Shown: positions 1-9,821 of the stretch, one piece after another
Layout of the letters: every line of letters begins with the position of its first letter
Numbering within the stretch: position 1 is the stretch's first letter
NCBI GenBank assembly: GCA_019359595.1
Contig: JAHHGZ010000028.1
Span: 48,459-112,458, forward strand
Length of the DNA stretch: 64,000 nt
Direction: 5' to 3'
Source of the DNA: Cyanomargarita calcarea GSE-NOS-MK-12-04C
GTDB lineage: Bacteria; Cyanobacteriota; Cyanobacteriia; Cyanobacteriales; Nostocaceae
Notes under the pieces: model-generated
Databases searched by the model: none
Told to the model about the DNA's origin: nothing
Seen by the model: the letters and a program-made list of their open reading frames with translations, nothing else
Position numbers and translations under genes: made by a program

Positions 1-2
1 AG

Positions 3-3000
3 CCACAAATAGAATCTTGGGAGCATCCTCAAGGGATTTACTACCGCAAAATTGGAATGGTAACCAAGGCAAAGGTAGTGGCGCTGTTCTCAGGTCAAGG
101 TTCTCAATACCTGGAAATGGGTCGAGAACTTGTGATTAATTTTCCTTGCTTGCGACAAAATTATGGTTTCATGGACAGCCTTTTGTGTCAAGACGGGTTG
201 CAGCCCCTCTCAAGAACCATTTTTCCGACTCCTGTATTTGATAAAGCTCAAAAGCTTGCCCAGGTGGAAGCGTTGCAGCGTACAGAATATTCACAGCCAG
301 CGATTGGGGTTTTTAGCGCTGGTCTTTATCAGATATTACAACAGGCTGGGTTGAAACCCGATTTTGTCGCCGGACACAGCTTTGGAGAACTGACAGCTTT
401 GTGGGCTGCGGGTGTTTTTAGTGACGAAGATTACTTTTTCTTGGTCAAAGCTAGGGGTCAAGCGATGGCTGCACCAAAAGATACCCAGCTTGATGCCGGA
501 ACGATGCTGGCAGTAACAGGGGATGTGAGGCCAGTTGAAGAAATAGTTAAGAATTTCCCACAAGTCACCATTGCTAACTTGAATTCCAACCATCAGGTTG
601 TGCTGGCAGGGGCTAAAGCTGAAATCGCTTCATTGCAGAATGTTCTCAAGGAGCAAGGATATTCTACCTTTTTGTTACCTGTTTCGGCGGCTTTTCATAC
701 ACCACTAGTAGCTCATGCACAGAACCCTTTTGCTTCTTCAATTGAGAGAGTTACTTTTAACCAGCCCAAAATCCCGGTTTACACCAATGTCACAGGGAAG
801 GTTTATCCAACCGAACCTCCAGCGATTAAAAAAATCCTCAAAGAACACCTGATCAATCAGGTACTTTTTAAGCAACAGATTGAAAACATCTATGCTGAAG
901 GTGGTTATTGCTTTATCGAATTTGGACCGAAAAGCATTCTGACTAACTTGGTGAACGATATTCTCAAGGATAAACCACATTTAGCTGTAGCCTTAAATGC
1001 CAGTCCTCAAAAAGATAGCGATCGCTGTCTTCGAGAAGCCGTTGTGCAGTTGCAGGTTGCTGGGTTGCCTTTGAAGAACCTCGATCCCTACCAACTGGAG
1101 CAGAAAATACCAGAAGTTCCAAACAAAAAGGAGTTAATTGTCCGTTTAAGTGCTAGTAACTATGTGTCAGAAAAAACAAAATTGAAGTTTGAAGAAGCTC
1201 TGGAAAATGGGCATCAAGTGAAATTAAACACTAGTACAACTACAATTCCTGCCACCCAATCCATACCCACATTTGCGTCAGCGGTAGTTCCTTACAGTAA
1301 TGGGAATAATGGCAATGGCGCACAGCATTCTCCAACAGTACAACCTGCACAACATTCCGATCTGATTCCGATGAACTTTTTGCAATCAACTCCTGAACTT
1401 CCTGAGAGTTACCAACGAGTTTTAGACAGCTTAGAGTACACACTGATAGAGTTCAATCGCCATCAACGTGATATTTTACATGTCCACGAACAATCTTTGG
1501 AGCATCAAACGGAATATACCAAAACCTTTTTTCAACTGACGCAGCAGCAGAATTCGTTGTTGGGAAATGGTAAAGCTTCTGTGCAGGAGGAAAGGAATTC
1601 AGTTGTACAGGCAAGCTCAGAGCGCAGCATGATGCGGTTTCACGATCATCAAGCCCAAACCCTCCGTATTCACGAGCAATATCTAAACCATCAAACGGAA
1701 TACACCAAAAACTTTTTCCAATTGCTCCAGCGACAATATGAGGGGCTGAAACCTGGTGATTATACTAAAGAAAGTGTGCCTGATAAAACATCAGTTGTTA
1801 GCGATCGCTCCTCTCTAGTGACTCCACTGACTACTGTTCACCCTATTGTTGAGAAAAACTCATGGGAAGATTTACCTGGCAACGGGTATATAAACAGCCC
1901 TGCACCAGTTTCAACTAACGGTTCAAGCAATGGGGCTGTAATTACCTCCAATCACCCCATCTCCCCACCTCCCCACCTCCCCAGCACCCCACCTATTGAT
2001 GGAGCTATCCTAAGTCAAGCTCTGCTAAACGTCGTCAGTGATAAGACAGGGTACCCAGTGGAGATGCTGGAACTTTCGATGGATATGGAGGCAGATTTAG
2101 GGATTGATTCTATCAAACGTGTGGAAATTTTGGGAGCGTTGTTGGAGCTATACCCCGATTTTCCTAAACCAAATCCTGAAGAACTGGCTCAAGTACGCAC
2201 CCTCGATCAAATCGTTGGGTACATGCAGACTCTTGTATCACAAATCTCCGAAGCGCCGACACCTCTGAAGGAAATCAAGGAAGAATCTCTTGAAACTGAT
2301 ATTCCTGAGTTCCCTATTGTCTCATCTTTAGATACACCCACATCAGAAGTAGGCATTGATTTCGCGGATCTCAATAATATTTTGCTCAACATCGTTAGTG
2401 ATAAGACGGGCTACCCAGTGGAGATGTTGGAGCTTTCGATGGATATGGAGGCAGATTTAGGGATTGATTCCATCAAACGTGTGGAAATCCTGGGAGCGCT
2501 ACTAGAACTATACCCCGATTTTCCAAAGCCAAATCCTGAAGAATTGGCAGAACTGCGTACCCTCGGTCAAATAGCTGAGTATATGCAATCGACAGTTGAC
2601 TCGGTTATCATAGGCGTGGAAGAAGAACACGGGGACACTGGAACACCAGGATATGAGGAAATTTTCTCCACGTCTTCTTCCCAATCTCTGAATATTCTCC
2701 GCAGTCCAGTAAAACTCAAAGTTCTTCCAGAACCCGATATCTTGGATTTTACCTTACCCGATAAGCATATTGCCTTGCTTACCGATGATGGCTCCCTCAC
2801 CACCTCTAAACTAGTTGAGAGTCTCACAGAACGTGGTTGGAAAACCGTTGTTTTAAGTTTTCCCCAAACTTCACTAGCACAACACTCACCTTTACCTGAA
2901 GGAATTAGTCGGGTTGTGCTTACAGATTGGAACGAAGAGCATTTGAAACAACAGTTAGAAGCGATCGCCTCTGATTATGGCCCAATTGCCGCGTTTATTC

Positions 3001-5141
3001 ACTTAAATCCTGCAAATCATGACAATAACAGCAATGATGTCCGCTATTTGGAAGCAGAAAAAGCCCTCCTCCGCCATGTTTTTCTGATTGCCAAACATCT
3101 CAAAGAACCGTTGAATCAAGCTGCACGTCAGGGACGTAGTTGTTTCCTTACCATTGCCCGTCTTGATGGTGAGTTAGGACTCGGAAGAAAAACCAACTTC
3201 GCAGCCATTAGTGGTGGATTGTTTGGACTGACTAAATCCTTGAATCTGGAATGGGAACCTGTATTTTGCCGAGCTATTGACTTGAGTCCTGATTTAGATG
3301 CAGAGCGATCGGTACAGTATATCCTTGCCGAACTTCACGACCCCAACCGATTGCTGGTTGAAGTTGGATATGGTTCTTTATGTCGAGTAACACTGGTGGC
3401 TGAAAGTTCACCGTCAATCGTTAACAGTCAACCATCAGACCAATCCCAAGTTTTTCTCGTCAGTGGTGGTGCTAAAGGGATAACTGCGGAGTGCGTTATC
3501 AAACTAGCAGAGATTTATAAATGCAAATTTATCTTGCTGGGTCGTTCTAAAGCATATCCTGAACCTGTATGGGCTGAAGGTTGCTTGAGTGAAGCGGAAT
3601 TAAAAAAGCGGATCGTGGATAATTTCCTGACAACAGGAGAAAAGCCGACACCAATCATGGTACAGCGAGAGTTTAATAGTATTTCATCCAGACGGCAAAT
3701 TGAAAAAACCCTCTTTGCGATTGCTTCTTCCGGTGGACAAGCAGAATATCTGAGTGTGGATGTGACTGATGCTCTAGCTCTTTCTGAGCAAGTCAGCACT
3801 GCAGTTGAGCGCTTGGGTGCGGTAACAGGAATCATTCACGGGGCTGGCAATCTAGCAGATAAGCGCATTGAGAAAAAATCAGAACAGGATTTTGAAACGG
3901 TTTACAATGCCAAGGTTAAAGGACTAGAAAATTTGCTTCGGTGCGTGACACCCAGTCAACTGAATCATTTAGTCCTGTTTTCCTCAGTAGTTGGCTTTTA
4001 CGGAAATGCCGGTCAATCTGATTATGCTCTAGCTAATGAAATCCTTAACAAATCAGCACATCTCGTAAAACGCAACCATCCAAATTGTCACGTAGTTACA
4101 ATTAATTGGGGTCCTTGGGATGCTGGCATGGTAAGTCCCGAATTAAAAAAAGCTTTTGCCGAGCGAAACATCGAGACTATCCCGATTGATATTGGGACTC
4201 AAATGTTAGTTGATGAACTGGCTGGGGCAAATCAAGAAGTAGTGCAGATAGTGATTGGCAGTCCCATAAAATACACACCTGAAGCATTAACTGGCGAGTT
4301 GAAAAAGTTTCGCATTCAGCGTAGATTAACATTAGCAGCCAATCCATTTTTACAAGACCATGTAATTGCCAATCGTGCTGTTCTCCCAGCTACTTGTGCG
4401 ATGTCATGGATTGCCAATACCTGCGAGCAACTCTATCCAGGTTACAAATTCTTTAGCTGCCAAAACTTCAAAGTTTTGAAGGGAATAGTATTCGAGGAAA
4501 ATCTTGGGAATGCATACACTCTAGACTTGGAAGAAACAGATAATAATGGTAACAATGAAATCGAGTTTCATGCTAAGATATGGAGCAATAACTCCGAAAA
4601 AACTCTTTATCATTTCAGTGCCCAACTGAAGCTTAAACGGCAAATTCCAGTCGCTCCTAGCTATGAATCGTTGAATTTAGAACGAGATGAAACAACCCCA
4701 TATTCTAGTACATCATTTTATCAGAGTGGGGAATCAAGCTTATTTCATGGAGAATCTTTTCAAGGCGTAAAAACGGTCTTAAATATTAGCCCTGAAAAGA
4801 TAACGATAGAATGCATTTTACCAACTCTCAAAGATAGAGAACAAGGGCAATTTCCAGTCCAAACGTTCAACCCTTATATTGTTGACGTTAACATACATCC
4901 CCTGTGGATTTGGACACAGTATTTTCATCAAGAAGGTTGTTTGCCTTCAGAAATCAAACATTTTGAACAGTTCGCAGAGATTCCATTTGATGAAACCTTT
5001 TATATGTCTTGTGAAATTCAGTCAAAGACAGACTCGGCTGTAGTTGCTAATGTCATAGCACACAACCTTCAAGGACAAATATACTCACGTATGCTTGGGG
5101 CAAAGGGAACTGTATTACCTAACAGCTTGATAACCAGATAA
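3..5141 (+). CDS. HglE/PfaA-like iterative polyketide synthase, 3' part (AT-linker-ACP-ACP-KR-DH)
   Basis: This is the C-terminal part of a large PUFA-synthase or heterocyst-glycolipid type synthase. The frame is open from nt 3 with no stop before the ATG at 57, and the residues just before that ATG (GIYYRKIG) look like a KS-to-AT joint, so the ATG is internal and a KS domain should lie left of the window. Visible domains are an acyltransferase (GQGSQ near nt 93, GHSFGE near nt 372) and a helical linker with two related segments (about 1446-1551 and 1629-1740, both with HQTEYTK). Two almost identical ACPs follow (DLGIDSIKR, phosphopantetheine Ser at 2109 and 2469). A ketoreductase (GGAKGIT near 3465, Tyr in QSDYALANE near 4020) and a C-terminal hotdog DH-like domain complete it. 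The DH histidine motif reads HVIANRAVLP, with Asn where Gly is usual. It probably builds a long acyl chain with the PfaB- and PfaD-like proteins downstream. Confidence 0.85.
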   Translation, partial: PQIESWEHPQGIYYRKIGMVTKAKVVALFSGQGSQYLEMGRELVINFPCLRQNYGFMDSLLCQDGLQPLSRTIFPTPVFDKAQKLAQVEALQRTEYSQPAIGVFSAGLYQILQQAGLKPDFVAGHSFGELTALWAAGVFSDEDYFFLVKARGQAMAAPKDTQLDAGTMLAVTGDVRPVEEIVKNFPQVTIANLNSNHQVVLAGAKAEIASLQNVLKEQGYSTFLLPVSAAFHTPLVAHAQNPFASSIERVTFNQPKIPVYTNVTGKVYPTEPPAIKKILKEHLINQVLFKQQIENIYAEGGYCFIEFGPKSILTNLVNDILKDKPHLAVALNASPQKDSDRCLREAVVQLQVAGLPLKNLDPYQLEQKIPEVPNKKELIVRLSASNYVSEKTKLKFEEALENGHQVKLNTSTTTIPATQSIPTFASAVVPYSNGNNGNGAQHSPTVQPAQHSDLIPMNFLQSTPELPESYQRVLDSLEYTLIEFNRHQRDILHVHEQSLEHQTEYTKTFFQLTQQQNSLLGNGKASVQEERNSVVQASSERSMMRFHDHQAQTLRIHEQYLNHQTEYTKNFFQLLQRQYEGLKPGDYTKESVPDKTSVVSDRSSLVTPLTTVHPIVEKNSWEDLPGNGYINSPAPVSTNGSSNGAVITSNHPISPPPHLPSTPPIDGAILSQALLNVVSDKTGYPVEMLELSMDMEADLGIDSIKRVEILGALLELYPDFPKPNPEELAQVRTLDQIVGYMQTLVSQISEAPTPLKEIKEESLETDIPEFPIVSSLDTPTSEVGIDFADLNNILLNIVSDKTGYPVEMLELSMDMEADLGIDSIKRVEILGALLELYPDFPKPNPEELAELRTLGQIAEYMQSTVDSVIIGVEEEHGDTGTPGYEEIFSTSSSQSLNILRSPVKLKVLPEPDILDFTLPDKHIALLTDDGSLTTSKLVESLTERGWKTVVLSFPQTSLAQHSPLPEGISRVVLTDWNEEHLKQQLEAIASDYGPIAAFIHLNPANHDNNSNDVRYLEAEKALLRHVFLIAKHLKEPLNQAARQGRSCFLTIARLDGELGLGRKTNFAAISGGLFGLTKSLNLEWEPVFCRAIDLSPDLDAERSVQYILAELHDPNRLLVEVGYGSLCRVTLVAESSPSIVNSQPSDQSQVFLVSGGAKGITAECVIKLAEIYKCKFILLGRSKAYPEPVWAEGCLSEAELKKRIVDNFLTTGEKPTPIMVQREFNSISSRRQIEKTLFAIASSGGQAEYLSVDVTDALALSEQVSTAVERLGAVTGIIHGAGNLADKRIEKKSEQDFETVYNAKVKGLENLLRCVTPSQLNHLVLFSSVVGFYGNAGQSDYALANEILNKSAHLVKRNHPNCHVVTINWGPWDAGMVSPELKKAFAERNIETIPIDIGTQMLVDELAGANQEVVQIVIGSPIKYTPEALTGELKKFRIQRRLTLAANPFLQDHVIANRAVLPATCAMSWIANTCEQLYPGYKFFSCQNFKVLKGIVFEENLGNAYTLDLEETDNNGNNEIEFHAKIWSNNSEKTLYHFSAQLKLKRQIPVAPSYESLNLERDETTPYSSTSFYQSGESSLFHGESFQGVKTVLNISPEKITIECILPTLKDREQGQFPVQTFNPYIVDVNIHPLWIWTQYFHQEGCLPSEIKHFEQFAEIPFDETFYMSCEIQSKTDSAVVANVIAHNLQGQIYSRMLGAKGTVLPNSLITR

Positions 5142-5479
5142 AAGCGATCAACCAATTTCTGATTTTGGATTTAATAATCCAAAATCCAATTAATAAAAGT
5201 TGATAGCTGATACCAAATCGTCAAAACAGTGTTTTTATAATCCGTAATATAGCGGTTTCCATCCGGATGAGTTACAGGTTCACCCTGGTTCATCAGCCTG
5301 CTACCCTCCAAGAATGCGTACAGCGGCTACTGCGGTTTTTAAACATAATCTGAATTCCTCTAACTCTTGTAGGGGAGCCAGTGCGTTGCTTATTTTCCCC
5401 CCCGTTGTAGCACCTGGCGTTGGGCATCCCTGTCCGCCCAAATATGCAACAGCTTACCTATTAATCTGGAGTTAAAAAT
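5142..5479. repeat. Intergenic stretch with two dispersed repeats
   Basis: There is no gene in this 338-base gap. It holds a roughly 94-base element at 5250-5343, starting with agcggtttccatccggatga and ending with cggctactgcggtttttaa. A shorter version recurs at 17410-17490, also between cluster genes. A second repeat (5370-5424, containing gggagccagtgcgttg and ttgtagcacctggcgt) resembles 26062-26112. GGAG at about 5470 serves the next gene. Confidence 0.6.
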
Positions 5480-6316
5480 ATGTTGAATAGCTTAGTCGCT
5501 CGACCAGTAAATATCTTAAACAACTTTATCGCTCGCCCAAACGATTATCCCTTTAGAAGATTTCTCTGGAAAACTTGGTACAACTTATTCGCATCCAATT
5601 TTGGTAATATTAAAATTGCTTTTATAAACTATGGGTATACAGATTTACAACCGGATGCAAAACAGTTAGAATTGAGTAGTTCTGAAGAAAAAGAACGTTA
5701 CTGCATTCAACTGTATCATCATGTAGCAAATGCTATTCCCCTCTTTGGATTGGATGTTCTTGAAGTGGGATGTGGACGTGGTGGAGGTTCTTCATACATT
5801 ACACGTTATTTACACCCAAGAACAATGACAGGGATTGATATCTCTGAAAGTAATATTTCATTCTGTCAAAAATATCATTCTGTTCCAAAACTAACTTTTC
5901 GTGTAGGGGATGCAGAATCTCTAACATTTAATGACTGTTCATTTGATACTGTAGTTAATGTTGAATCATCACACTGTTATGGTTCAACGGAGCGCTTTTT
6001 TACCGAGGTTTATAGAGTTCTTCGTCCAAATGGGCACTTTTTATTTGCTGATTTCCGACCCAAAGACGCAATTGACAAAACAACAAAGTTGCTAGAAACA
6101 TCCGGTTTTAAAATTTTAAAATCAGAAAGAATTACTGCAAATATTCTGAAAGCTATGGATTTGGAGAACGAGAGAAAGCTAGCAATCATTAACCAAGATA
6201 TTCCCAAACACTTACACATAGTTGCCAATTGGTTTGCAGGATGCCAAGGAACTCCAGTCTATGAAGCATTTCAAAATAGAAACCTTGAATACCTGTGCTA
6301 TGTCTTGCAAAAGTAA
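5480..6316 (+). CDS. SAM-dependent class I methyltransferase
   Basis: The 278-residue protein has a Rossmann methyltransferase fold: SAM motif I LEVGCGRGGG at residues 94-103, the acidic loop GIDISESN after the second strand, and the post-motif VLRPNGHFLFADF. It resembles the small methyltransferases found in lipid and polyketide clusters, such as the phthiotriol/phenolphthiotriol dimycocerosate methyltransferase family. The substrate cannot be read from sequence. An O-methyl transfer to a polyketide hydroxyl or phenol is the simplest inference, because the gene sits between two polyketide synthase genes on the same strand. GGAG precedes the ATG. The start is supported because homologous residues begin soon after it. 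Confidence 0.8.
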   Translation: MLNSLVARPVNILNNFIARPNDYPFRRFLWKTWYNLFASNFGNIKIAFINYGYTDLQPDAKQLELSSSEEKERYCIQLYHHVANAIPLFGLDVLEVGCGRGGGSSYITRYLHPRTMTGIDISESNISFCQKYHSVPKLTFRVGDAESLTFNDCSFDTVVNVESSHCYGSTERFFTEVYRVLRPNGHFLFADFRPKDAIDKTTKLLETSGFKILKSERITANILKAMDLENERKLAIINQDIPKHLHIVANWFAGCQGTPVYEAFQNRNLEYLCYVLQK

Positions 6317-6370
6317 CTCTCTCAACACTATAGCCGCTAAAGATAAGCAATTGGCAAGAGGATTTAACTC

Positions 6371-9292
6371 ATGGTAAAAACTGAACAAGTTCAAATTCCC
6401 AAAATTGCCATAGTCGGAATGGATACTCACTTAGGAACATCCAATGGATTGGATATTTTTGAGCGCAGTATCTATGAGGGAACTCAGCACTTTATTCCCG
6501 TTCCGTCTCAGCGATGGCAAGGAGTAGAAAAGCAAGAAAATTTACTTAAAAAATACAATTTTGAAAGTAGTGTAGCACCTGATGGTGCATATATCAAAGA
6601 TTTTGAACTCGATGCCTTGCGTTTCAAAATACCGTCTGAGCAAGTGGAGAAATTAAACCATGAAAAACTGTTGATGCTCAAGGTGGCTGATAATGCTCTC
6701 AAAGATGCAGGACTTAATAAAGGAACCAGGGTAGCAATTGTTATTGTTACGCCAGCAGAAGTTTCTCTTAGCCATTCTCAGGAAAGAGGGGAGTTACTTT
6801 CTGAACACTTTCCTGAACTCGAAAGTATTGCGAAAGATAGTATTTACAACCTGATAGGAACCAGTCAATATAAATGTAACAACGAAAACGTCCTGACTAA
6901 TTGTATTTCCAATCTGTGGAATTTCGCTGGGCCTTCATTCACACTGACAGCCGAACAAAATTCTGTTTGCAAAGCCTTGGATCTTGCACAAAAGCTACTC
7001 TCTATTAGAGAAGTCGATGCTGTGCTTGTGGGTGCCGTTGAACTAGCTGGCGAGGCTTCTAGGGTTTTACTGCGAAATCAAATCGCAAAAGTTAACACAG
7101 GTGTAAATACCCTCAGTTTTGACCAAAATGCCAATGGCTGGATAGTCGGTGAGGGTGCCGCCGCTGTAGTGTTGAAACTCCACGAAACAGCAAAACGAAA
7201 AAACGATCGCATTTATGCGGTGATTGATGCCATCAGTCTTTTGGAAGAAAATACTTCTAACAAACTCGATAGTTGCTCGCCACTCTCTGACTGGGAAGCA
7301 ATAACGCAAGTTAGTCAACACGCTTTCCAGTTAGCAGGTATCAAAGCAAAAGACATTGGTTATTTAGAAGTTTTTGGTAGTGGAATTATACAACAAGATG
7401 AGTCAGAAATCAAGGGTTTGCTCCAGGCTTATCAGACTTATGAACCGAACTTAAGCTGTGCGATCGGCAGTGTAAAAGCCAATATCGGTCATACCTATGC
7501 CGTCTCGGGAATAGTCAGTCTAGTTAAAACAGCGCTCTGTTTGTATTATCGTTATATTCCCGCAGTTCCTCAGTGGTCTGCCCCCAAGCCTTTAGATTTT
7601 TTGGGTTCATTTTGGCACTTAAGTCCATTTTATGTTGCTACTGAATCAAAACCCTGGTTTTTAGAAAAAGGAGCCATTAAAAGAATAGCTGCCATTAACA
7701 GCATAGAGATAGATGGAAATTACGCGCATTTAATTTTGTCGGAAGAACCAAATCAGAAAAAACACAGCAGCAGGTATTTAGAGCAAACACCTTTTTATCT
7801 TTTTGCGATCGCCGCTGAAGATCGTTCTAGCTTACTAGATCAAATTTACGCTCTCCAACAAAATATCGAAGATTGTTCTTCCTTATCAGCTTGTGCCACT
7901 CAAACTTTTGAAGCTTTTGAAAAACGGCAAAATTCAACTTACGCATTAGCAATACTCGGACGTAATAAAGATGAATTGAAGCGAGAAATTCAGTACTCTC
8001 TTAAGGGTATTGCTGATGCCTTTAATCTCAAGAAAGACTGGCAAACTCCTACAGGCAGTTATTTTACGGCAAAACCACTAGGTCGCCAAGGCAAAATCGC
8101 TTTCGTTTACCCTGGTGCCTTCAATTCTTATATCGGAATCGGTCGGAATCTCTTCCGCTTGTTTCCCCAAATTTATGATGACCTGGTAATCAGGAGCGTT
8201 TACAGCCGTGTCGCTAATATAGAGAAAGTTCTCTATCCCAGAAGCTTAAATAAAATTTCCAAAAGGCAACTGGAAACCCTGGAACAGCAATTGATAGATG
8301 ATACAATAGCAATGCTAGAATCTGAAGCAGGCTTTGCTGGACTCTTCACTACAATTCTGAAAGATTATTTCAAAATCCAGCCCCAATGTGCCTTTGGGTA
8401 TAGCCTAGGGGAAACTAGTATGATGATTGCTCAAGGGATCTGGACTAGCTTTTGCGAAGGTAGCGATAACTTGAACTCATCTCAACTATTTAAAACACGG
8501 CTATCAGGTTCCAAGAACGCAGCTCGTGAGTATTGGGGATTGCCTCAAATACTGGAAGATGCAGGCGAAGAGTTTTGGAGCAATCATATTCTGATGGCGA
8601 CTCCATCCCAAGTCAGAGAATGTCTCAAACATGAGAATCGGGTGTATTTAGCTCTGATAAATACACCAGAAGAAGTTGTGATTGCTGGTGATACAAAAGC
8701 TTGCTTGAGAGTGATTGAAACCTTAAATTGCGATGCTTTACGGATTCCCGGTAAGCATATAATTCATTGCGAGCCAATGCACTCTGAGTACGATGAACTC
8801 GTAAAACTAAACACCTTACCGCTCCAAAATGTAACAGATACTGTTTTTTATTCTGCAGCAGAGTATCAACCCATTCAGATCCGTGACAGCCATACTGTTG
8901 GTCACAACATCGCCAAAGTCATGTGTCAACAGATTGATTTTCCTCGGCTAATTAACCGTGTTTACGAAGATGGCACCAGAATATTTATCGAAGTTGGGGC
9001 CGGCAGTAACTGTTCGAGATGGATTGACAGAACTCTCAAACCGAAAGAACACGTCGTAGCGTCAATAAATAAAAGAAGTGTAGACGATCGCACTTCTATT
9101 GTCAGACTCTTAGCAAAGCTCCTGAGCCATCGGGTTGAGATGGATTTATCACCACTGTATTCTCAGGTGCCAGAAACTTTTATTCAAAACCAGTCAATAG
9201 TCAAAAATATAACTTTGGGCAGATGCGAGATTAATTCCACATCATTGAGCCAGAAAACCGTCAAGGATACATCTTCAAATTCTCGGTTGTGA
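6371..9292 (+). CDS. PfaB/HglC-like protein: chain-length-factor-like KS plus acyltransferase
   Basis: The 973-residue protein has an N-terminal ketosynthase fold (about 10-455) and an acyltransferase (about 575-880). The KS is not a normal condensing enzyme. Aligned with the KS of the PKS at 12164, the catalytic Cys is Gln196 (TAEQNSV), and the first catalytic His is Phe (EVFGSGI for EVHGTGT). The second His and the Lys remain (SVKANIGH). Gln for Cys is the signature of chain-length factors and KSQ domains, and loss of the His favours a structural role. The AT keeps its nucleophile, GYSLGE with Ser678, in the form seen in PfaB proteins. AGAGG precedes the ATG. It is likely the partner of the HglE/PfaA-like synthase, possibly setting chain length and loading or releasing acyl groups. 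Confidence 0.8.
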   Translation: MVKTEQVQIPKIAIVGMDTHLGTSNGLDIFERSIYEGTQHFIPVPSQRWQGVEKQENLLKKYNFESSVAPDGAYIKDFELDALRFKIPSEQVEKLNHEKLLMLKVADNALKDAGLNKGTRVAIVIVTPAEVSLSHSQERGELLSEHFPELESIAKDSIYNLIGTSQYKCNNENVLTNCISNLWNFAGPSFTLTAEQNSVCKALDLAQKLLSIREVDAVLVGAVELAGEASRVLLRNQIAKVNTGVNTLSFDQNANGWIVGEGAAAVVLKLHETAKRKNDRIYAVIDAISLLEENTSNKLDSCSPLSDWEAITQVSQHAFQLAGIKAKDIGYLEVFGSGIIQQDESEIKGLLQAYQTYEPNLSCAIGSVKANIGHTYAVSGIVSLVKTALCLYYRYIPAVPQWSAPKPLDFLGSFWHLSPFYVATESKPWFLEKGAIKRIAAINSIEIDGNYAHLILSEEPNQKKHSSRYLEQTPFYLFAIAAEDRSSLLDQIYALQQNIEDCSSLSACATQTFEAFEKRQNSTYALAILGRNKDELKREIQYSLKGIADAFNLKKDWQTPTGSYFTAKPLGRQGKIAFVYPGAFNSYIGIGRNLFRLFPQIYDDLVIRSVYSRVANIEKVLYPRSLNKISKRQLETLEQQLIDDTIAMLESEAGFAGLFTTILKDYFKIQPQCAFGYSLGETSMMIAQGIWTSFCEGSDNLNSSQLFKTRLSGSKNAAREYWGLPQILEDAGEEFWSNHILMATPSQVRECLKHENRVYLALINTPEEVVIAGDTKACLRVIETLNCDALRIPGKHIIHCEPMHSEYDELVKLNTLPLQNVTDTVFYSAAEYQPIQIRDSHTVGHNIAKVMCQQIDFPRLINRVYEDGTRIFIEVGAGSNCSRWIDRTLKPKEHVVASINKRSVDDRTSIVRLLAKLLSHRVEMDLSPLYSQVPETFIQNQSIVKNITLGRCEINSTSLSQKTVKDTSSNSRL

Positions 9293-9360
9293 AGTCCTTG
9301 GTATGGACAATATCGGTAATTTTGGGTTGAATATTACTACATTTCAAGGAATTTGAAAAA

Positions 9361-9756
9361 ATGAATTCATCTTTGCTCGAAAACGGGATAAAAAGTCCCG
9401 AAAATGTCTCGACTATAAATCACTTTCTTTTGGAGGCTATACCTGAGCTTAATATCACCGAAGATAGCGAATCTGCGATTTTTGAACCTGAAGAACAATT
9501 ACAAAATTACGAAGTTATTTTAGAGCAACATGACAATTCTCAATACATTCTGCCTTCTGTTTCGACAACTCACACCGAGGATAGCGAATCTCTACTACCA
9601 AATTTACGCAATCCTTTGTACCAAAAACTGAGTCAAAATGCTTCCAGTATGACCAAATCCCACGCGGCTTTTTTGCAGGCACGACAGGAATCTCTACACC
9701 AAATAAGCGCTCTAATTCAGCTTCAGATGGATTTTTGCAAACAGTTATTCCCTTAA
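9361..9756 (+). CDS. Small helical protein resembling a PKS inter-domain linker
   Basis: The 131-residue protein has an acidic, low-complexity N-terminal 90 residues and a helical C-terminus (SHAAFLQARQESLHQISAL, then IQLQMDF). This tail resembles the His/Gln-rich helical linkers that follow AT domains in PfaA/PfaB/HglE-type synthases, and the two linker segments in the first gene of this window. It starts 68 bases after the PfaB-like gene, in a different frame, with AGGAA before the ATG. It may be a detached linker or docking subunit that helps assemble the synthase, or the split-off tail of its neighbour. No enzyme motif is visible. ExDSES occurs twice (TEDSES). Confidence 0.55.
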   Translation: MNSSLLENGIKSPENVSTINHFLLEAIPELNITEDSESAIFEPEEQLQNYEVILEQHDNSQYILPSVSTTHTEDSESLLPNLRNPLYQKLSQNASSMTKSHAAFLQARQESLHQISALIQLQMDFCKQLFP

Positions 9757-9821
9757 TATGGCAATTCTAAATACAGGAGTGAGATTCTCTGCTTTTTCCA
9801 TCAAAGAATACCTATTTAATT

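Noticed and set aside
57..59. ATG at 57 as the true start of the first PKS gene
   Set aside because: The frame stays open to the window edge and encodes KS-AT joint-like residues, so the gene begins upstream.
1..5141. Classic heterocyst glycolipid (hgl) locus as the full explanation of the first genes
   Set aside because: The neighbours (type III PKS, DarA/DarB, CylK-like, CylC-like) do not belong to the hgl locus; only the synthase type is shared.
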